Below are positions 36,228 through 49,347 of a stretch of DNA of 64,000 nucleotides, piece by piece (the first letter of the stretch is position 1; each line of letters starts with the position of its first letter). The stretch comes from Casuarius casuarius (taxonomy: Eukaryota; Chordata; Aves; Casuariiformes; Casuariidae), in assembly GCA_003342895.1 (NCBI GenBank), contig PTFA01000011.1, positions 4,803,652 to 4,867,651 on the forward strand, in the 5' to 3' direction. The position numbers were made by a program, and so were the translations under genes. The notes under the pieces were generated by a model. That model saw only the letters and a list, made by a program, of their open reading frames with translations, was not told the DNA's origin and ran no database searches.

Positions 36228-39200
36228 CTTATGCCAGTGCTGCTTCTAGATCCCAGACTGACAGAGGGTTCATTCCAGCAAAGGGTGACCAGTTCTTGAG
36301 GCAGATGCTTTGGATATGAGAAAAGAATATCATGACACCTTGTAAGGAACATCCAGTACCTTGGGAGACACAAGCTGAATGTACNATGCCTCTGGAAACT
36401 CGGCAGCCCTTTGCTTGAATACTGACCTCTGAAGTGAGGACTCTATTGTTTGGGAAGTGCTTTGTGTTTGCCCAGTAAGTATTGCACACAGGTTATATCC
36501 CCTTCTGGTGTGTTCCTTGGTGGCATGGGATGCACTGTGGGATAGGATTAACAATCAGTGCCTGCCGGGTTAGGATAGTGCAGTAACCCCAGTCACAGTC
36601 AATAGTTTTCTTACAAATGAGCATTTTTTTTAAAGTGTGTTAAGTCACCATGCAGATACTCCTTGCTTCAGCTCAGCATGTCTCAGTGACACCTCAGTTA
36701 AGCAGGACTTCCACATTCCTGGAAAGAAGGTCAGAGTAGGAGGGGACTTTGTCTTCATAAATATTTAGAACTTTACCGATTACTGAAACTTCTCAAGAGA
36801 AACAGAGCTTAAAACAATGATAAGGTTTATTCACTAACAGCTATAATAGGAAATAGAGCGTATGCTTACAGCATTCTATTAAGGCATCTTATGCTAGTGA
36901 GATATCTCTACATCTTCTCACTTTAATCTTATCACTCTCTGTGGAGCACTGAAAATTTCATTTCTGCTCATCCTATTCTCTCAGCTGGCAGTAAATACTG
37001 TGCAAAAAAAGGCAAGAGCTATTTGAATTGATTTTGTCTGACTGCTGCCACAGTCCAACAGAGCTTATATGCCATAGTGTACTGTTTGTATCCAGCTGTT
37101 TTTCTGTGTGTGTATGAAAGAGAAACTGGGGAGCAAATTTTTTTCTATGTTAGATTTCCTGTCTATGAAGTATATAACCCCCTCTTCTGTGCAAAACAAG
37201 TGACCACATGGAGGACAATGTGCTTTGCACATAAATGTCTCGTTTGTACTCATTTCTTCATCTATTTGTGAGAGTGGAGTGTTGTGTGAAAAAAGGTAAG
37301 GAAGCCAATTACTGAAAAACTCTGGCCTGGCTGCTTGCCTTCAGCGTGCATGAAATAATCAAATCAGGAAGATTAGAATCAAACAACAAAAGGTAGCATA
37401 TTCCTGGTGTTGCCTCCTTAATCAGACAAGTAAGCGTCTGCAGAGCTATGATACCTTTGTTAACACTGCCTGTGGCCAGGTCTGAATCTCTATCAATTGA
37501 ACTTACTGTCGCATTCTTTGCCACTGCCATTTTTGTATGCTCAACAGTGGTCTCCTATTTCATGGTCCTATACATATTAAAAATAAAGCTGTACATACAT
37601 ACGCATACATCTTTACATGTGTGCATACATATAGTTTCTATATATGTGAGTGTGCGTGAGGCTGTGAATATATACAGAAAAAGTTGGGTTTTTTTTCCCT
37701 TGAGAAATTAATTTCTTAATAATTTCCTATCAATAGAACATCTNATTATATGTAAATGTTGTGAAAGACCCTATTAGACAGACAGACAGATGAGGGATAA
37801 AATTAAAGTTGCTGTGGAAACCATAACCTTAAATAAGTCTGTCTTTTGTGCAATCAAAATTGCAGCTTTTGTTTTCTACTAGAATATTGTTTGCATATCA
37901 TTTCTTTCTTTAGGAAGAAGAATCTGAATTGCTGATACACGAATGAAAATTGCATCTGACTGTGACTGTAAAGTGCATCTCAGACTAATGGAATTTTTTC
38001 CTTTCTGTTGAGTATTTTAAGCCCCTCCCTTCATCAGTCTGGTGTGAGGCAGAAAAAAANTTCATCCTTAGTGGTCGTTAATGCCCCTCTGTGACCAGCT
38101 TCAGTAGTGTTTTGTAACTTGATATTATTGCTTTCACTTGTGTTAATTTTAATGTAAGAAATGGCTTGGGGTAGGGTATAGAGGAGGAAAGGAGAAAGGC
38201 AAAGCAAGATGCTCAGGCATGGAGGAAATAATTTTTTAAATACAAAACATTCTTTAAGTCTTGCCTGTAGCTGTCATTGTCCCTCTACCACATTCTCAAA
38301 AAATCATGTATTTCAAATATAGCTTGCTGAGTAGGAAAAAACAGACCTGAGCTCTGTATGTACCAACACTTTGGTACTGAGAGGCTTGACCATACTGAAC
38401 CTCGTGCCCATATTCCATCCTTGATATTCTTCTGCTGCTATTTTCTGTTCAGTCATCTGTTGGCAGGTGCATTCACATTAGTGTTAGCTCAGGTCAGGGA
38501 AAGTGCTTTTGAAGAGAAACTCCCCATGGTCCACGCTACTGTGCTGGGTTCATGTTGTGAAGCAGCCTTGGGTGGCACAAACAAATGGCTTCTTTTCAGA
38601 TGGAGCTAAAGCAGAAGACGTATCCCAGGGCAGCACCTAATGCTCTCCAGCTTCTAATGGGTGTTTGGTTCACGGGACCAGACTAGAGCTAGACCAGAAT
38701 AAATCCCTCAAACCTGCATTGTGCTCTGTAGAGCTACACACAGAAAACATAGCTTTTGTTAAATAACCTTATCCTGTAGTGTGATAAGTTTTTCAGTCTG
38801 TTTTATAAGCAAGAAATAACTTGAGCATCAGCCCCAAGAAGGCACCAAAAAATGCCGATTTGCAGTGCTCTTATATTCAACGTCTCTCTCTCTCGACCAT
38901 TACACAAAAGAATGTGCATGAAAAAGACGGGCACCAAATACCTAGTCTCTGGTTTTCTCCTTGCTGTCTAGGAAAAGGCATTACAGCCTGAATCTTCTTG
39001 TGAACCTGCTAGCCCTGGATTGCTTGGCAAAAAAACATAGCAGCTGTGGCCACATGCAGGCACTGCTGCCACCTAAGCCTCATGTTTTCTTCAGAATTGC
39101 TGGAATAACATGAAGAATGAATACCGATCTGCAAAATTATTTGCAAATGCATGAGTCCCATTTGACTTATTCAGTGGTTACAAAAAAAATGTAAACTGGC

Positions 39201-40570
39201 ACAGAATTTCAGCTGATATCGCACAACAGCTTGCAATTAAACAGCCATTGTGCTTAAGTGCAAATTGAGAATTAACATATCTGTAAGAAAAAAAGAAAAG
39301 CCAAATGCTTAGAATGCAGCTACTAGCTACAGTGACAAGACCAGTGCTGGCTCTGGAGTTCACATTCAGTAACTATTTTATATAGAGACATAATCTGATG
39401 GGCAGACGATTAATTTTTTTGCTCTTCCAGCTTTAGTGCCATTGACACAGAGCTCAGCCCTGGTGCAATTTGATTGAATTTGCCCAGAACCAATATTTGA
39501 GTGCCTCTACTCTGCCTTTATTTCTTTTGTCTTGCAGCAAGCATAATTTGAATAAAAAAATCTGTTAGGAAACAAACTAGCCCAGCCATTGTGAAACCAA
39601 TCTCTCTTTTAGGAATATAGGAGAAGTGACATCTTGCAGATGGCCCTGGACTCTTCTAACGTCATATGAATTTACAGGGTGATCTGGAATTGCAATACTA
39701 GCTGAAGACATTTTTATTACAAAGATAAATACTAGGTGATTCTTTACAAGTTTTACCTCAATTAAATGATTGTTTAAGAAGGATTATAGGCTGTTTCTCT
39801 CTGTCAGTATGACCAGCCTGTGTTAAATGAGCTGTACATTTCTAGTGAATTGGTGTCCACACCTTGGAAAGCAGCTTCTACATCAGTATATTTCTGATGG
39901 GTCTTAGCAGAGACAGATAGTGAACAGGCATGGAGGAATCCACTGCGTTTTCCTGCCCTCGAGCTAGTGTCAGACTGGAGAAACTCACTCTGTCCTTGTG
40001 ATCTCTGCAAAAGATGCAGGGGGGAGGGGGGGAGGTTCTGTCCAGAGTGCTGTTAATCCAACCCCTTTTCATGAGCCTCACATTTTTCTTGTGATTAAAA
40101 AATGCATTTGTTTATTGCAGTATGACAGCCAATAAGTGTAGTGGCAGAAAGAATATTGCTGTTCTGCTTTAGTTTAATTTTTGTGTACTTATGTTATCCA
40201 CCATCTAAAACATATGAGCAAACAGCCCCTGTCCCAGTGTCTTGATAGGAGTGGCAGAAAGTTACAGTCCTGAGGTACTATTTTAGCTTTACTTCTGCTG
40301 TCGTCTCTTGATGGGAGCAATCCATTTGTAGCTTAGTGGGCTTTTTGGCTGCATTTCATACAGTCTGCTTTGGTTGCCATTTCTGTTTTACAGAGGGTGG
40401 TTGCTGCTGTATGTACTAAGCAGCATAGACCCTTGTAGCTGAGCATTCACAGGTAGCTACTTGCCTTTGATGATAAATAACAAAAAATAATTGCGGAACT
40501 AATTGGGAGGGTATTGCTCCATGGTAAGAGAAATAAAAGAATTTGCATGTTCGGTTAGAGCAAATACACA
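36228..40570. other. Intergenic, no gene recognised
   Basis: AT-rich sequence. It contains a low-complexity TA/CA stretch at about 37580-37670 and a short GACA run at about 37774-37789. No splice-bounded coding frames or RNA genes are evident on either strand. Confidence 0.4.
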
Positions 40571-40655
40571 TAGAGTCCTGAAATAATTTAGTTTGGAAAT
40601 GATTTCTAGAGGTTGTCTGGGTCAACCCCCTGCTTAAAGCAGGGCTAACTTCAAT
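40571..40655 (-). repeat. CR1 LINE 3' end fragment (reverse)
   Basis: The phrase 'tttagtttggaaatgatttctagaggttgtctgggtcaaccccctgcttaaagcagggctaactt' is the reverse complement of a CR1 3' terminus, diverged from the form usual in birds. It abuts a different CR1 fragment at about 40656. Confidence 0.65.
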
Positions 40656-40990
40656 AGTGGTCTATCTAGCCCTGCATCCTGTCTTGAAGAGTGGCCAGGA
40701 GTAGAGAAGAGAAAAAACCAAAAATATAGGTATCTTTCCCAGCTTTCTGCAGTCAATGGTTTAGGACTTTCTGAGCTGGAGATTGCATTTTAATCATCTC
40801 TTAATAGCCATTGATGAACTTGTCCTTCATGATTNCTCCATTGTATTTTAAACCCATTTTTTATTTTTAATCTCTATAATTAACTGCAGCAATGAATTTC
40901 ACAGATTTAATTATGTTCCATGTGAAAAAATACTTTCTTTGGTGTTTGAAACCTGCTTCCTGATAATTCACATAGATGGCTCTTGAGGAA
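40656..40990 (-). repeat. Ancient CR1-type LINE fragment (reverse)
   Basis: The reverse-strand match to an old sauropsid CR1 lineage is seen from 'ggtctatctagccctgcatcctgtct', 'agtggccagg', 'atagccattgatgaacttgtccttcatga', 'aatgaatttcacagatttaattatg' and 'gtgaaaaaatactttctttggtgtttgaaacctgc'. It belongs to the same family as 15255-15450. It is heavily diverged and non-coding. Confidence 0.65.
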
Positions 40991-41514
40991 TCCACATGAC
41001 CTGAAAACAAAGCAATATATAGGCAAATACATGGGGGAGATATGTTTTGCTGCTGTGGCTGTTGTTTTTTCAAGGGGAAGCCCCAGAATAGAGAACAATA
41101 AGTTCAACTGAGTGAGCAGCAGAGGGAATGAAGACACTTCCAGGGATATTAAAGATAACTGGAGGCTGAAGGTGCAGGATCCATATTATCCTAGAAGCTT
41201 TTCATGCATGAAGTGTCTTCATGGGGTGGAAACTGTGTGCCAGAGGNGCACATGGAGGCAGCAGGGCAAATCACCAATGGAGAAGTGGCAGTATGGTGGA
41301 AAAGAGGCTACATGGACTGACTGTATTACTGCATCTAGAAGGTAGGTGCCGAGAGGAGGTAGGAGCATGGTGGTGGAGCTGAAGCCTTGTTCTCTTGCAG
41401 GAAGAAGACAATCAGCTGGTAGCAAGAGAAGTGGAGGTGGCAAAGAAGAGAAAAGCAGCTCACTCCTCAAAAAGAGAAGCAAAAAATATAGAGGTTGTTA
41501 AAGAATAGTGAATT

Positions 41515-42085
41515 GAAACTGTCTAGAAATAGCTGCTTAGCACAACTTACATAAAACTTGCTTAGCATGAGTAGCTAAACTTGCTGAAGCCTTAGGCCGC
41601 ACTTGGGAAAAGTAATGAACCTTTACCTGGTTTAGTAAAAAATAGTGCCTCAGAGCTCGTTCAGGCTGGGAAAATAAGGAAGCCACACGCAGTCTGCGTT
41701 CCTGTGTTACCCATTCTGAAAGGGAAGACGACAAAACAATTGAAAAATAAGACCTTGGGAGACAACCGCCAGACCCAACAAAAACAGAGGTACAACCTTC
41801 ATCAGAGACCGCAAAAAAACAAGAATAAGGAGAAAAACAGCTTACCTAAGAACGACGATGAGACCCAATGAGGAGCAGGAGACCCCAGACCAAAAAATCG
41901 CTATTGGTCTAACTACCGCGTGAGGGATGGGAAATGTAAGTTGAAAAAACTATAATTGCCCAGGATTTGTTTACGTTAGGGTCCCTCTTTGGAGGCACCC
42001 AGCTTGAGCTGTAATTATGGCACGTGCGTGATTAAAATTTAATTTGTTTTGATTTGGCTCTGAACTTTACTTGCGGGAACCTAGG
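41515..42085 (+). mobile_element. Probable solo LTR of an endogenous retrovirus
   Basis: A compositionally distinct block of about 560 bp. It has a purine-rich middle (many gac/aac/aag words), a CpG-containing segment (accgcgtgaggg), and a downstream R-U5-like stretch 'ttagggtccctctttggaggcacccagcttgagctgtaattatggcacgtgcgtgattaaaattt', followed by ctgaactttacttgcgggaacc. The attaaa-like hexamer within this stretch would be a polyadenylation signal. No gag, pol or env frame flanks it, so it reads as a solitary LTR. Precise ends and target duplications were not resolved. Confidence 0.5.
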
Positions 42086-42847
42086 GTTGAGCCCTGTTAT
42101 GGTGGCCAACAAGCCTAATTTCCATAACAGAGGTGTCCATGCAACAAGGAACAGGTACGGATTGCTGTGAGAAAAGCAGAAGGCAGGAGAATGCTGAATG
42201 CCTCTTTCTTTGTTGCCCCAGCTGTGAGCTGCTGCTGCTGCATGGGTTTAGCTGCCCATATACTAAGGACCCAAGGCCCATCTCTGATGTGTCCCAGCTG
42301 TGAAAATCAGGCTACTGAGAGAGAACTGTGAGGAAATCTGTGGAGAGATAAGAAAGACAGAGATTACAGGCAGAGGTAGGCCTGTTGAGATAGGATTGAT
42401 GGTAGCTCAAGGGTTTGAGAGGGAAAGCACCAGCATGGAGAAGTATTAAATCTTAAAGCAAAAACCTGGGACGCCATTCAGGCTAATTGGATAGCTGGAA
42501 AACAGTGGGCCATTTGGTAGGGTTGTCGGTGCTATCAGTGTTGATGGAGCAGGTGGCAGAGGCATCCCAGCAGCACTGTGGATCCATCCCAGGGAGGTGT
42601 GGGGGCTGATGCCATCCCTCCTGCCTGCTGCCCTGGGCCAGCAAGGGCCCTCAACTGCTTATTGGGGTTGTTAGCACACTAGTGCTTAGCCAAACAGCTC
42701 ATGAAACACTATCTTTTATGTGTATTAGCCAATAAATAATTGCTCTACACTTTACAGTCATGTATATGTGTCTCACAGTCGCTTTTTGCCTGGCTGAAGA
42801 TGCCCAGACAAACTGACCCAAAGGAGAGGCAGTAACAATACATAGCC

Positions 42848-42877
42848 AGGATGAAGAACAGGAGGATGAAGAACAGG
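42848..42877 (+). repeat. 15-bp tandem duplication
   Basis: The unit aggatgaagaacagg occurs twice in perfect tandem, 848-862 and 863-877 of this kilobase. Confidence 0.9.
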
Positions 42878-43869
42878 AGGGAGCGGTCCCCAGAGATTCA
42901 CATGTACACCTCAAAGGCGCAGATCTAGGAATATGTGAATACTCCCATTTGGTTAGCTGGTCACGAGCAAATGGGAGGATCAAGAACTGACAGCCCTGAG
43001 GAAGGACCTGGGGCAGGGTCTTGAGGCTGAAAAAGATCCTGAGAATGATTAGAAGGATCATCAGTGGGTTTTTGTCTGTTGAAACAAGTGTCTGTGTTTG
43101 GGGTGGATCAAAAATAACAATGCCAGAAAAATACTCGAAGAACTATATGTTTAGGTGAGCTTTGATAAAATGCTTCCAGTCCTTGGAAGGAAGTGTGAAA
43201 GCCAGACAAAATATTGCAAATTGGTAAAGTTGGTGCAGGGATTGCGATTATATGAAAATTCATGCAAAGGGGAATCTTTCTTTGAGAATGGAGAGCACCC
43301 TGAGGAAATAGCTTCCCAGAATCCCACTTAGCAAGACTGATAATAAGAGCTTTAAAGAGGAAGGAAAAGAGGAAAATTTTTTGGGAGAGTAGTGAAATCC
43401 TTCCAGTTGGTTTTAAAATAAAAGGAGAAGGAAAGTAAAGGACTAAGACCACTGATAACCATAGTCGAGTTGTCTATACCAATAGTCAAAAGATTTACCA
43501 AGCATGGCTAGAAAGTATGTGGTCAATAGGAGACAACTACCATGCTCGTATGTTCACACCAGGCAAGCACAGGGCAGGCAGTGTACAGAGCATGCCACTG
43601 GGAATGATGTTGGCTGTACCACAGATCAGCAGCCGCTATGACCATCACGTGATTAAGGAGCAATCGTGTTGGGAAGGCACTGTTCAGAAAAGATAGAAAT
43701 AACAGTCTAAAGGCGGTGGTGGAAAGGTATTGTCTTTTTAAAACATTAATAAATTATGAAGAAACAAGTGATAATGTGGATAAAGCAGATTAATCACGAC
43801 TGAAATCATTTTAGGAAATGATGTTAAAAGCGGCCCATCTGGGATAAACTGGGGAGTTGAATTTGGATA

Positions 43870-44230
43870 AGAGCAAAGAATCCTCTAATACTATTAGAGA
43901 GAGAAATACTCCTGAGATTTGTATCATAGGAAATTTTAATTTCCCAGACACAGAGTCTGAAAACTATTAGCAGTTGTAGGCCACAGGTGTGACAGCTGAA
44001 AGATCTGTGAAGCCAAGCAGTCAGTGAGCCGACAGAGGGTGATGCTGCTTAACATTTTGTTTCTGTGACTAATGATGATAGCACAGAGGAGCTCGTTATA
44101 GAAGATAACCTTGAGTGACCAAGTAAGGATAATATAGTTTATGCTAGATGGAACGTAGATCTGTGACTCCAATTCTTGGTTTAAAAAAGGAAAACCATGA
44201 ACAACAGTGGGATTTTCAACAGCTGAGCTA
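43870..44230 (+). repeat. Decayed CR1/L3-like ORF2 fragment
   Basis: Translated piecewise, the + strand gives IGNFNFPD near 43930 and an EELVIEDNLE-like stretch near 44090, then LDGT and LQFLV-like pieces. These match the endonuclease-to-RT linker of CR1-clade ORF2. There are multiple stops and frameshifts. Neighbouring sequence (about 43200-43700) has short coding-like stretches that may be part of the same relic. Confidence 0.4.
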
Positions 44231-47200
44231 AGGCTGGTCTTGCAAAACAACTCCAAATGCTTCAAAATCACTAGGTGCTGCTGCAGCTGCAGCTGTGGCA
44301 TGAGGAGCCAGGCCTCAAAGGCAGCACCAGGGTGGGGGGATGAGACCCTGTGAAGGTCCCTGAGCAGCGCTGCATGTGGGGAGCCTCCACAGAGGCTCTC
44401 TCTAGCCCTTCCTTCTCTGCGAGCCTGCCCTGGACCCCCTCGGAGGGCAGGGTCTATGCTATGGGCCTGGGTCCCATCTTGGCTTGGGACAGCTGCCCAG
44501 GGTGCAAAGGATCAGCCAGGTGGTTAAAAGTTTAGTGAAGTAATATTAACAAAGTCTTGTAACATAAAGTGTTATGAAATTTTAATTATCAGCCTCATCG
44601 CTAGCTTGATGCATGATGACTTCATATAAGAGAGTTCAGCAGGTGTATGGGTAGAGATGGAAATGAATGGATTTGTCCTGACGCAAAGGGAACAATCGAG
44701 ATGACTCTGTCTCATTGATTTTGTGAGTATTCTTTAGGAATGGAGATAAATGCACATATGGAAGAACTTTGCCAGCCTAAGGAGGAATTCCCCCCCCACT
44801 TCAAGTCGCATGGCCACTGTATCGGGATCAGATGAAGAGCTGGCTGTGACAGTGTGACAACAGGTGGCCTCGCTTCAGGGATGCCTGGAGGATCAACTCC
44901 ATTCCTCAGGATACCAAATGGTAATTTTGGGAATTATCTTAGTCTAACACTGAAGGGACAATGTTGACATTTGATTCCAGGTTTCCATGAAAATATGCTA
45001 AAATTTTTCTTATTGACTTCACAAAAAAATCTCCTCCTGTGAGTCATTTTTCACTTCCCAGTATCTCTGGCAGTGCAAGGTGCCTACAGCATTGCTAGCT
45101 CGCACTGCTTACTTGTGAAGCTGCTGATGCTTTTGTCTTGTGTTTTTCCTTAAAATCACAGCTGCGTGAGTCCCAGTTTCTGTGTTCTGTTTTGTTCTGT
45201 GTTTGTAGAAGAAATCTGATGTTTCTGGGTTGGAGAAACTATTAAGAACTCAGTGAGCCTGGATACTATAGCAGTCAATGGCAAATTAAAACAATCCCAA
45301 ATGTACTATTTCTGAACCCTTAGCCATGATTTTGAACAGTAGTGGTTAAAAATAATGATCCCAGCTAAAAATAATAAATACTTACATACTCTTTCAGAAA
45401 ACCTCTACTCCAGACACACACTTTAATGTCAAAAGGAGCTTCCTTCCTTGTTTTCTGACTTCAACATTCTACAGGCTTTAAAAAATGCTATAATGAAGCC
45501 TGAAAAGGGAAGAAGATAATGTGGTAGGGGGTCAGGAAGCTCAGTTTCAACTCTTTGCTGGTGTTTGCCTTTGTGATCTCAGACAAGCCACTTGTCTCTT
45601 TCTCTCTGCTTTGTTTCTTTATCTCTAAATGAGGACAATAATACTTCCTTGTTTCACACGGAGCTGCGTTATTGTCATCACTGCAAAAGACAATAAAAAG
45701 CCCAGATAGTAAGGCCAGGTGGATTGAATTAAGTTCAATAGCTCACTAGAAGTGGAAGAAAACCCTCTGAAGTTTCTCGTGTTTATGGCTGGATTGTGCA
45801 AATAATGCTATCAGCTTGCTGTGCCCTCTGTGAACCTGTGAGGTAAGGATACCGATACTATTTGTGCCTTGGTGGGTTAACAAGCCTGAACGTTGCTGCT
45901 GACTCAGACCTTGGTCTTACTGATACAAATGTCTGTTCTGATGTTGAGGAAGGCTGTAGAAAACCTACACATGTGAAATGGAAGACTGGGATAGACCTTA
46001 CTTTTGTCTGCTGAAATAAGAAATAAGGAATTAATTGTTCTTGTGCTGATTGAGTTTTGTGGCTAGATTGCCATATTTTAGGCCTAGTCATGTATTTAAC
46101 CAACTTAACAATATGAGATGACTAGATCAGCAAGGAGATAGCTGCAAGGGACCAACAGACTGTTCAAGAAGGGTTNTCCACAAATGGCATTAACTAAAAT
46201 CTTTGGGTTTACATGGCCTTCAGTAAGAAACAGCCTGGAAGGAAGGAATTCCCCAGCCACCTCTGGACAAAACAGCCACCTGACAGAGAAAACTGCTGAC
46301 TGACAGCATTGTCATTCAGGTAAGCATCTGGCTTATCCCCAGCATCTTACTCTTTAGTTCCCTTTTCTTTAGAAAGGACTCTTTAATCTTTTGGGGGCAT
46401 GCTATTATCTTGATTTCTGTACTTCNCTGGTTTACGCTTGAAAACCCTGTGACATGTTAACTTTGATCTCTTGACAAACTTGCAGAAGTGGAAATAGAAA
46501 AACATGAATTTGTGGGCAGTCACTCTGCAAGTAGGACCTAGATATCTGACTCTGGCATTCTTGTGCTCTGTAAAACTCCTCTGAGCAAAGCAGTGGGTTG
46601 AAAAACTACCTGTGAAGAAGCTGGTGGTACAATGTGTGATGTAAGAGATGATCATGATGATAGGGTTGGGGCATGAGCGAGTGGGAAGCAGTATGAAAGG
46701 AGGAAATAGAAACTGAAATATACCTCTGAAAGAGCAGGGGAGAAATGGTAGCAGAAATGACAGTCTAAAATTAAATCTGGAAAAAAACTTGTGATCTCTG
46801 TAACACCACTGTGTCTGAAATCTNCAGAAACTGGGCAACATGGTCCTTTGCTGGATTAGTGAAGGATTCTTTTGTATCTACATTTTGGGTGACTTAGNGA
46901 TGCTGTAAGTATATATTCAGCCAGGCCAGAAGATGCATTGCCAAGAGAAGTGATACTCCTGGTCACACTTCCCTACAGAGCTGGCAGCCTTTAAACAGCA
47001 CTCTGGGCAGTGAGTAGTCATTTCCCATTCCCCCTCATTAAGAGAAGCATAGTTACAGCCTAGCAGAGCCACAACTTGTGCTGCGTTGTATAAGCACCAG
47101 GGTGTTTATACATCATCATCAGAAACAGCCATACTGTGTGTGCTAGGAGCAGTCTGCCAGGAACCCACATCCCTCTGTCTGGAGTTTCTCAAAGAATGAA

Positions 47201-48028
47201 ACACATTTGTCTTGGAGATCAAAAGTAGAAGCTTGGCCTACTTTTGTCCACATCAGAGTTTATGGCTGAGGGCAGCAGTATTTTGTTGTCTCAGGGTGAG
47301 CCTAGCAAAGTTATCTGGTGCAGCTGTGTTAGACTGAGTTCACCTGAGATCCAAATTCCTTTTGGGAATTGCCTTGGAGCTGTTTTGTTTCCAGGCTGTA
47401 ATATATGTACACTGCTTCCACAGGAGTGAAACACCAGTGGTGAAGCACAGCAATAGTCCAGTCTCCCCACACTCTGGCAATCCCACAGAGATGCCAGGGT
47501 AAAGAAGCCAGGCAAAGCCACAAGACAGAGAATGAGACAAATTGTTATTATTCTGCTGAATCAGAGTGGGTTGGTTGAATTTAAGAAGTAAATTCAGACC
47601 TCGTCACTAGATTGCTCCCTCCCCCTTTTTCCCCTTGCAACTTTCAAGCTACAGTAATGGTCCTCAACCAAGAATCTCTGGGACAGATGGCTAGATGTTT
47701 CGCTTTCCTGTCCTTCACTGTCCACAGGACAAGACACAGGCTGGCAGATGTTTCTCCTCTATTTTTAGTTTAACTACATTCAGCAATTTATGACCCTTCT
47801 TGCCTGGTGAGTAGAAGCCAAAACCTTAAAGTCAAATCCAGCTCTCCACCTTGACTGCTCAGAGTGGTAAACATGGAGACATCCAGCCAGCACAGAAAAG
47901 AGAATTGCTGTGAGAGAAAAGCAGAGCAAATTGTGTTTTCATACCGCACCGAAATGCAGGATGGTATTCAAATCCCAATGTAGTTAATGGGAATATTGCC
48001 ACCTTTAGAGGCACCAGGAGTTCACCTA

Positions 48029-48060
48029 AGCTTAGTTGTNCTATAGCTTAGTTGTACTAT
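48029..48060 (+). repeat. 16-bp tandem duplication with an N in one copy
   Basis: The unit agcttagttgtNctat (48029-48044) is followed directly by agcttagttgtactat (48045-48060). The only mismatch is the ambiguous base. Confidence 0.85.
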
Positions 48061-49310
48061 GGATTAGCTTCTTTGTGGAATGTCTCAGGCTATGCTTCTT
48101 TTCTTGAAGTCATGAGCCACGAAAGCAGAGCTGGGTTCAGGATATGCGTAGGGTTAGATTGCTTAGTGTCGTGGGAGTTGCTTTCTCTACTTGAACAAAA
48201 ATCCCTGAACTAATGGCAACAAAGCTCACATTTTGATGGTCTGTTTGCAGAGACTAGTAGAGCCAGAATATTTCTGGCATGTTCCCTAGGGAACAGTTGT
48301 TTCACAGACGGGCTGCATGGAATGAGCTAAAGGTGAATGTAAAAATTATTTGATTTTGGTTGCTGAGAGTTTCCTTCCCAGGTTTCATCCTGACAGGTTG
48401 CCGTGGTTTTTAAAGACTCTGCATTAATAGAATGAGAAGGGGATACAGGGCATAGAGAGCAGTCTTCTTTCACACCCTTCAAGTGTGCTATAAGGAGTGT
48501 TTAAAGTTTCATGCTCTGTCTGCTCAGGAAGTGATGGAGAAGGTAACTTTTGGCTTCTGAGGCTGATCTCCGTAGCCTGTTTTAGGTATTCTGAGCCCAC
48601 CTCTTGAAGAACCTCTTTCTCTCCATCATCTCTAGATGAGCCTAGCGGAAATCTATCTCACTAGGCTAAAGTTAACTTGGGAATATCTCCCTATGCTTCA
48701 CAGAGGCAGTTCCATAGCCTCTCTGTTAAACTTGAATCAGAAGATTTGATTTAAGGGAAGGACAGCTGGTTAATGCTGGCTGATGAAAATCTTTTGGCTG
48801 AGGAAATGCCGCATTGTTTTTGATGGCAGCTTTGGAATGCATATCAGTTAGTTCTATGCAGTTTTTTCCTGGCAGTGCTCAATGTAGAACCAATGCTAAC
48901 TGCAAGTATGTTGTATCTCAGCCTGCAATTTGAACTCACGCGGCTGGTGGAGGCCAGCAGAGAAAAGCTGGAGCCACTGATACAGAAAATGCCAAGGTTT
49001 CCTTTTGAAGAGAGTACAGTGCTGGTTTCTGTATGCAAAGCTATCATGCAGCTAGAAGATAGCCAGATGATCTGGTTCTATTCCACACCATATAGGATCT
49101 GCTAGCAAATGAAATCACTAAGATGATGAACTAACTCTGACTGCCTCAGGTCTGGAAGTAGCACACAGAAGGCAATGGCTCCTTTTGTAAATTCTCTCTT
49201 CCTGGCAACAAAGACCAGGACTGTTTAGCACATCTTAATGGTGGCCTGCTCTGTGTTGTTACAGCAGTGTGATGCTAAGCAAATGGAAAATCATACTGAT
49301 TGATCAGTGG

Positions 49311-49314
<4 letters not shown>

Positions 49315-49347
<33 letters not shown>
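49315..49347 (+). repeat. Poly-T tract (33 T)
   Basis: An uninterrupted run of 33 T. It could be the tail of a reverse-oriented retrotransposed sequence, but flanking sequence shows no recognisable element. Confidence 0.9.

Noticed and set aside
37560..37680. TA/CA-rich stretch considered as a structured element
   Set aside because: Ordinary low-complexity sequence without a defined stem or repeat unit.
46383..46841. 152-codon - strand frame with hydrophobic stretches, considered as a GPCR fragment
   Set aside because: No ordered helices or family motif, two ambiguous bases inside, Phe-rich because of an A-rich opposite strand.
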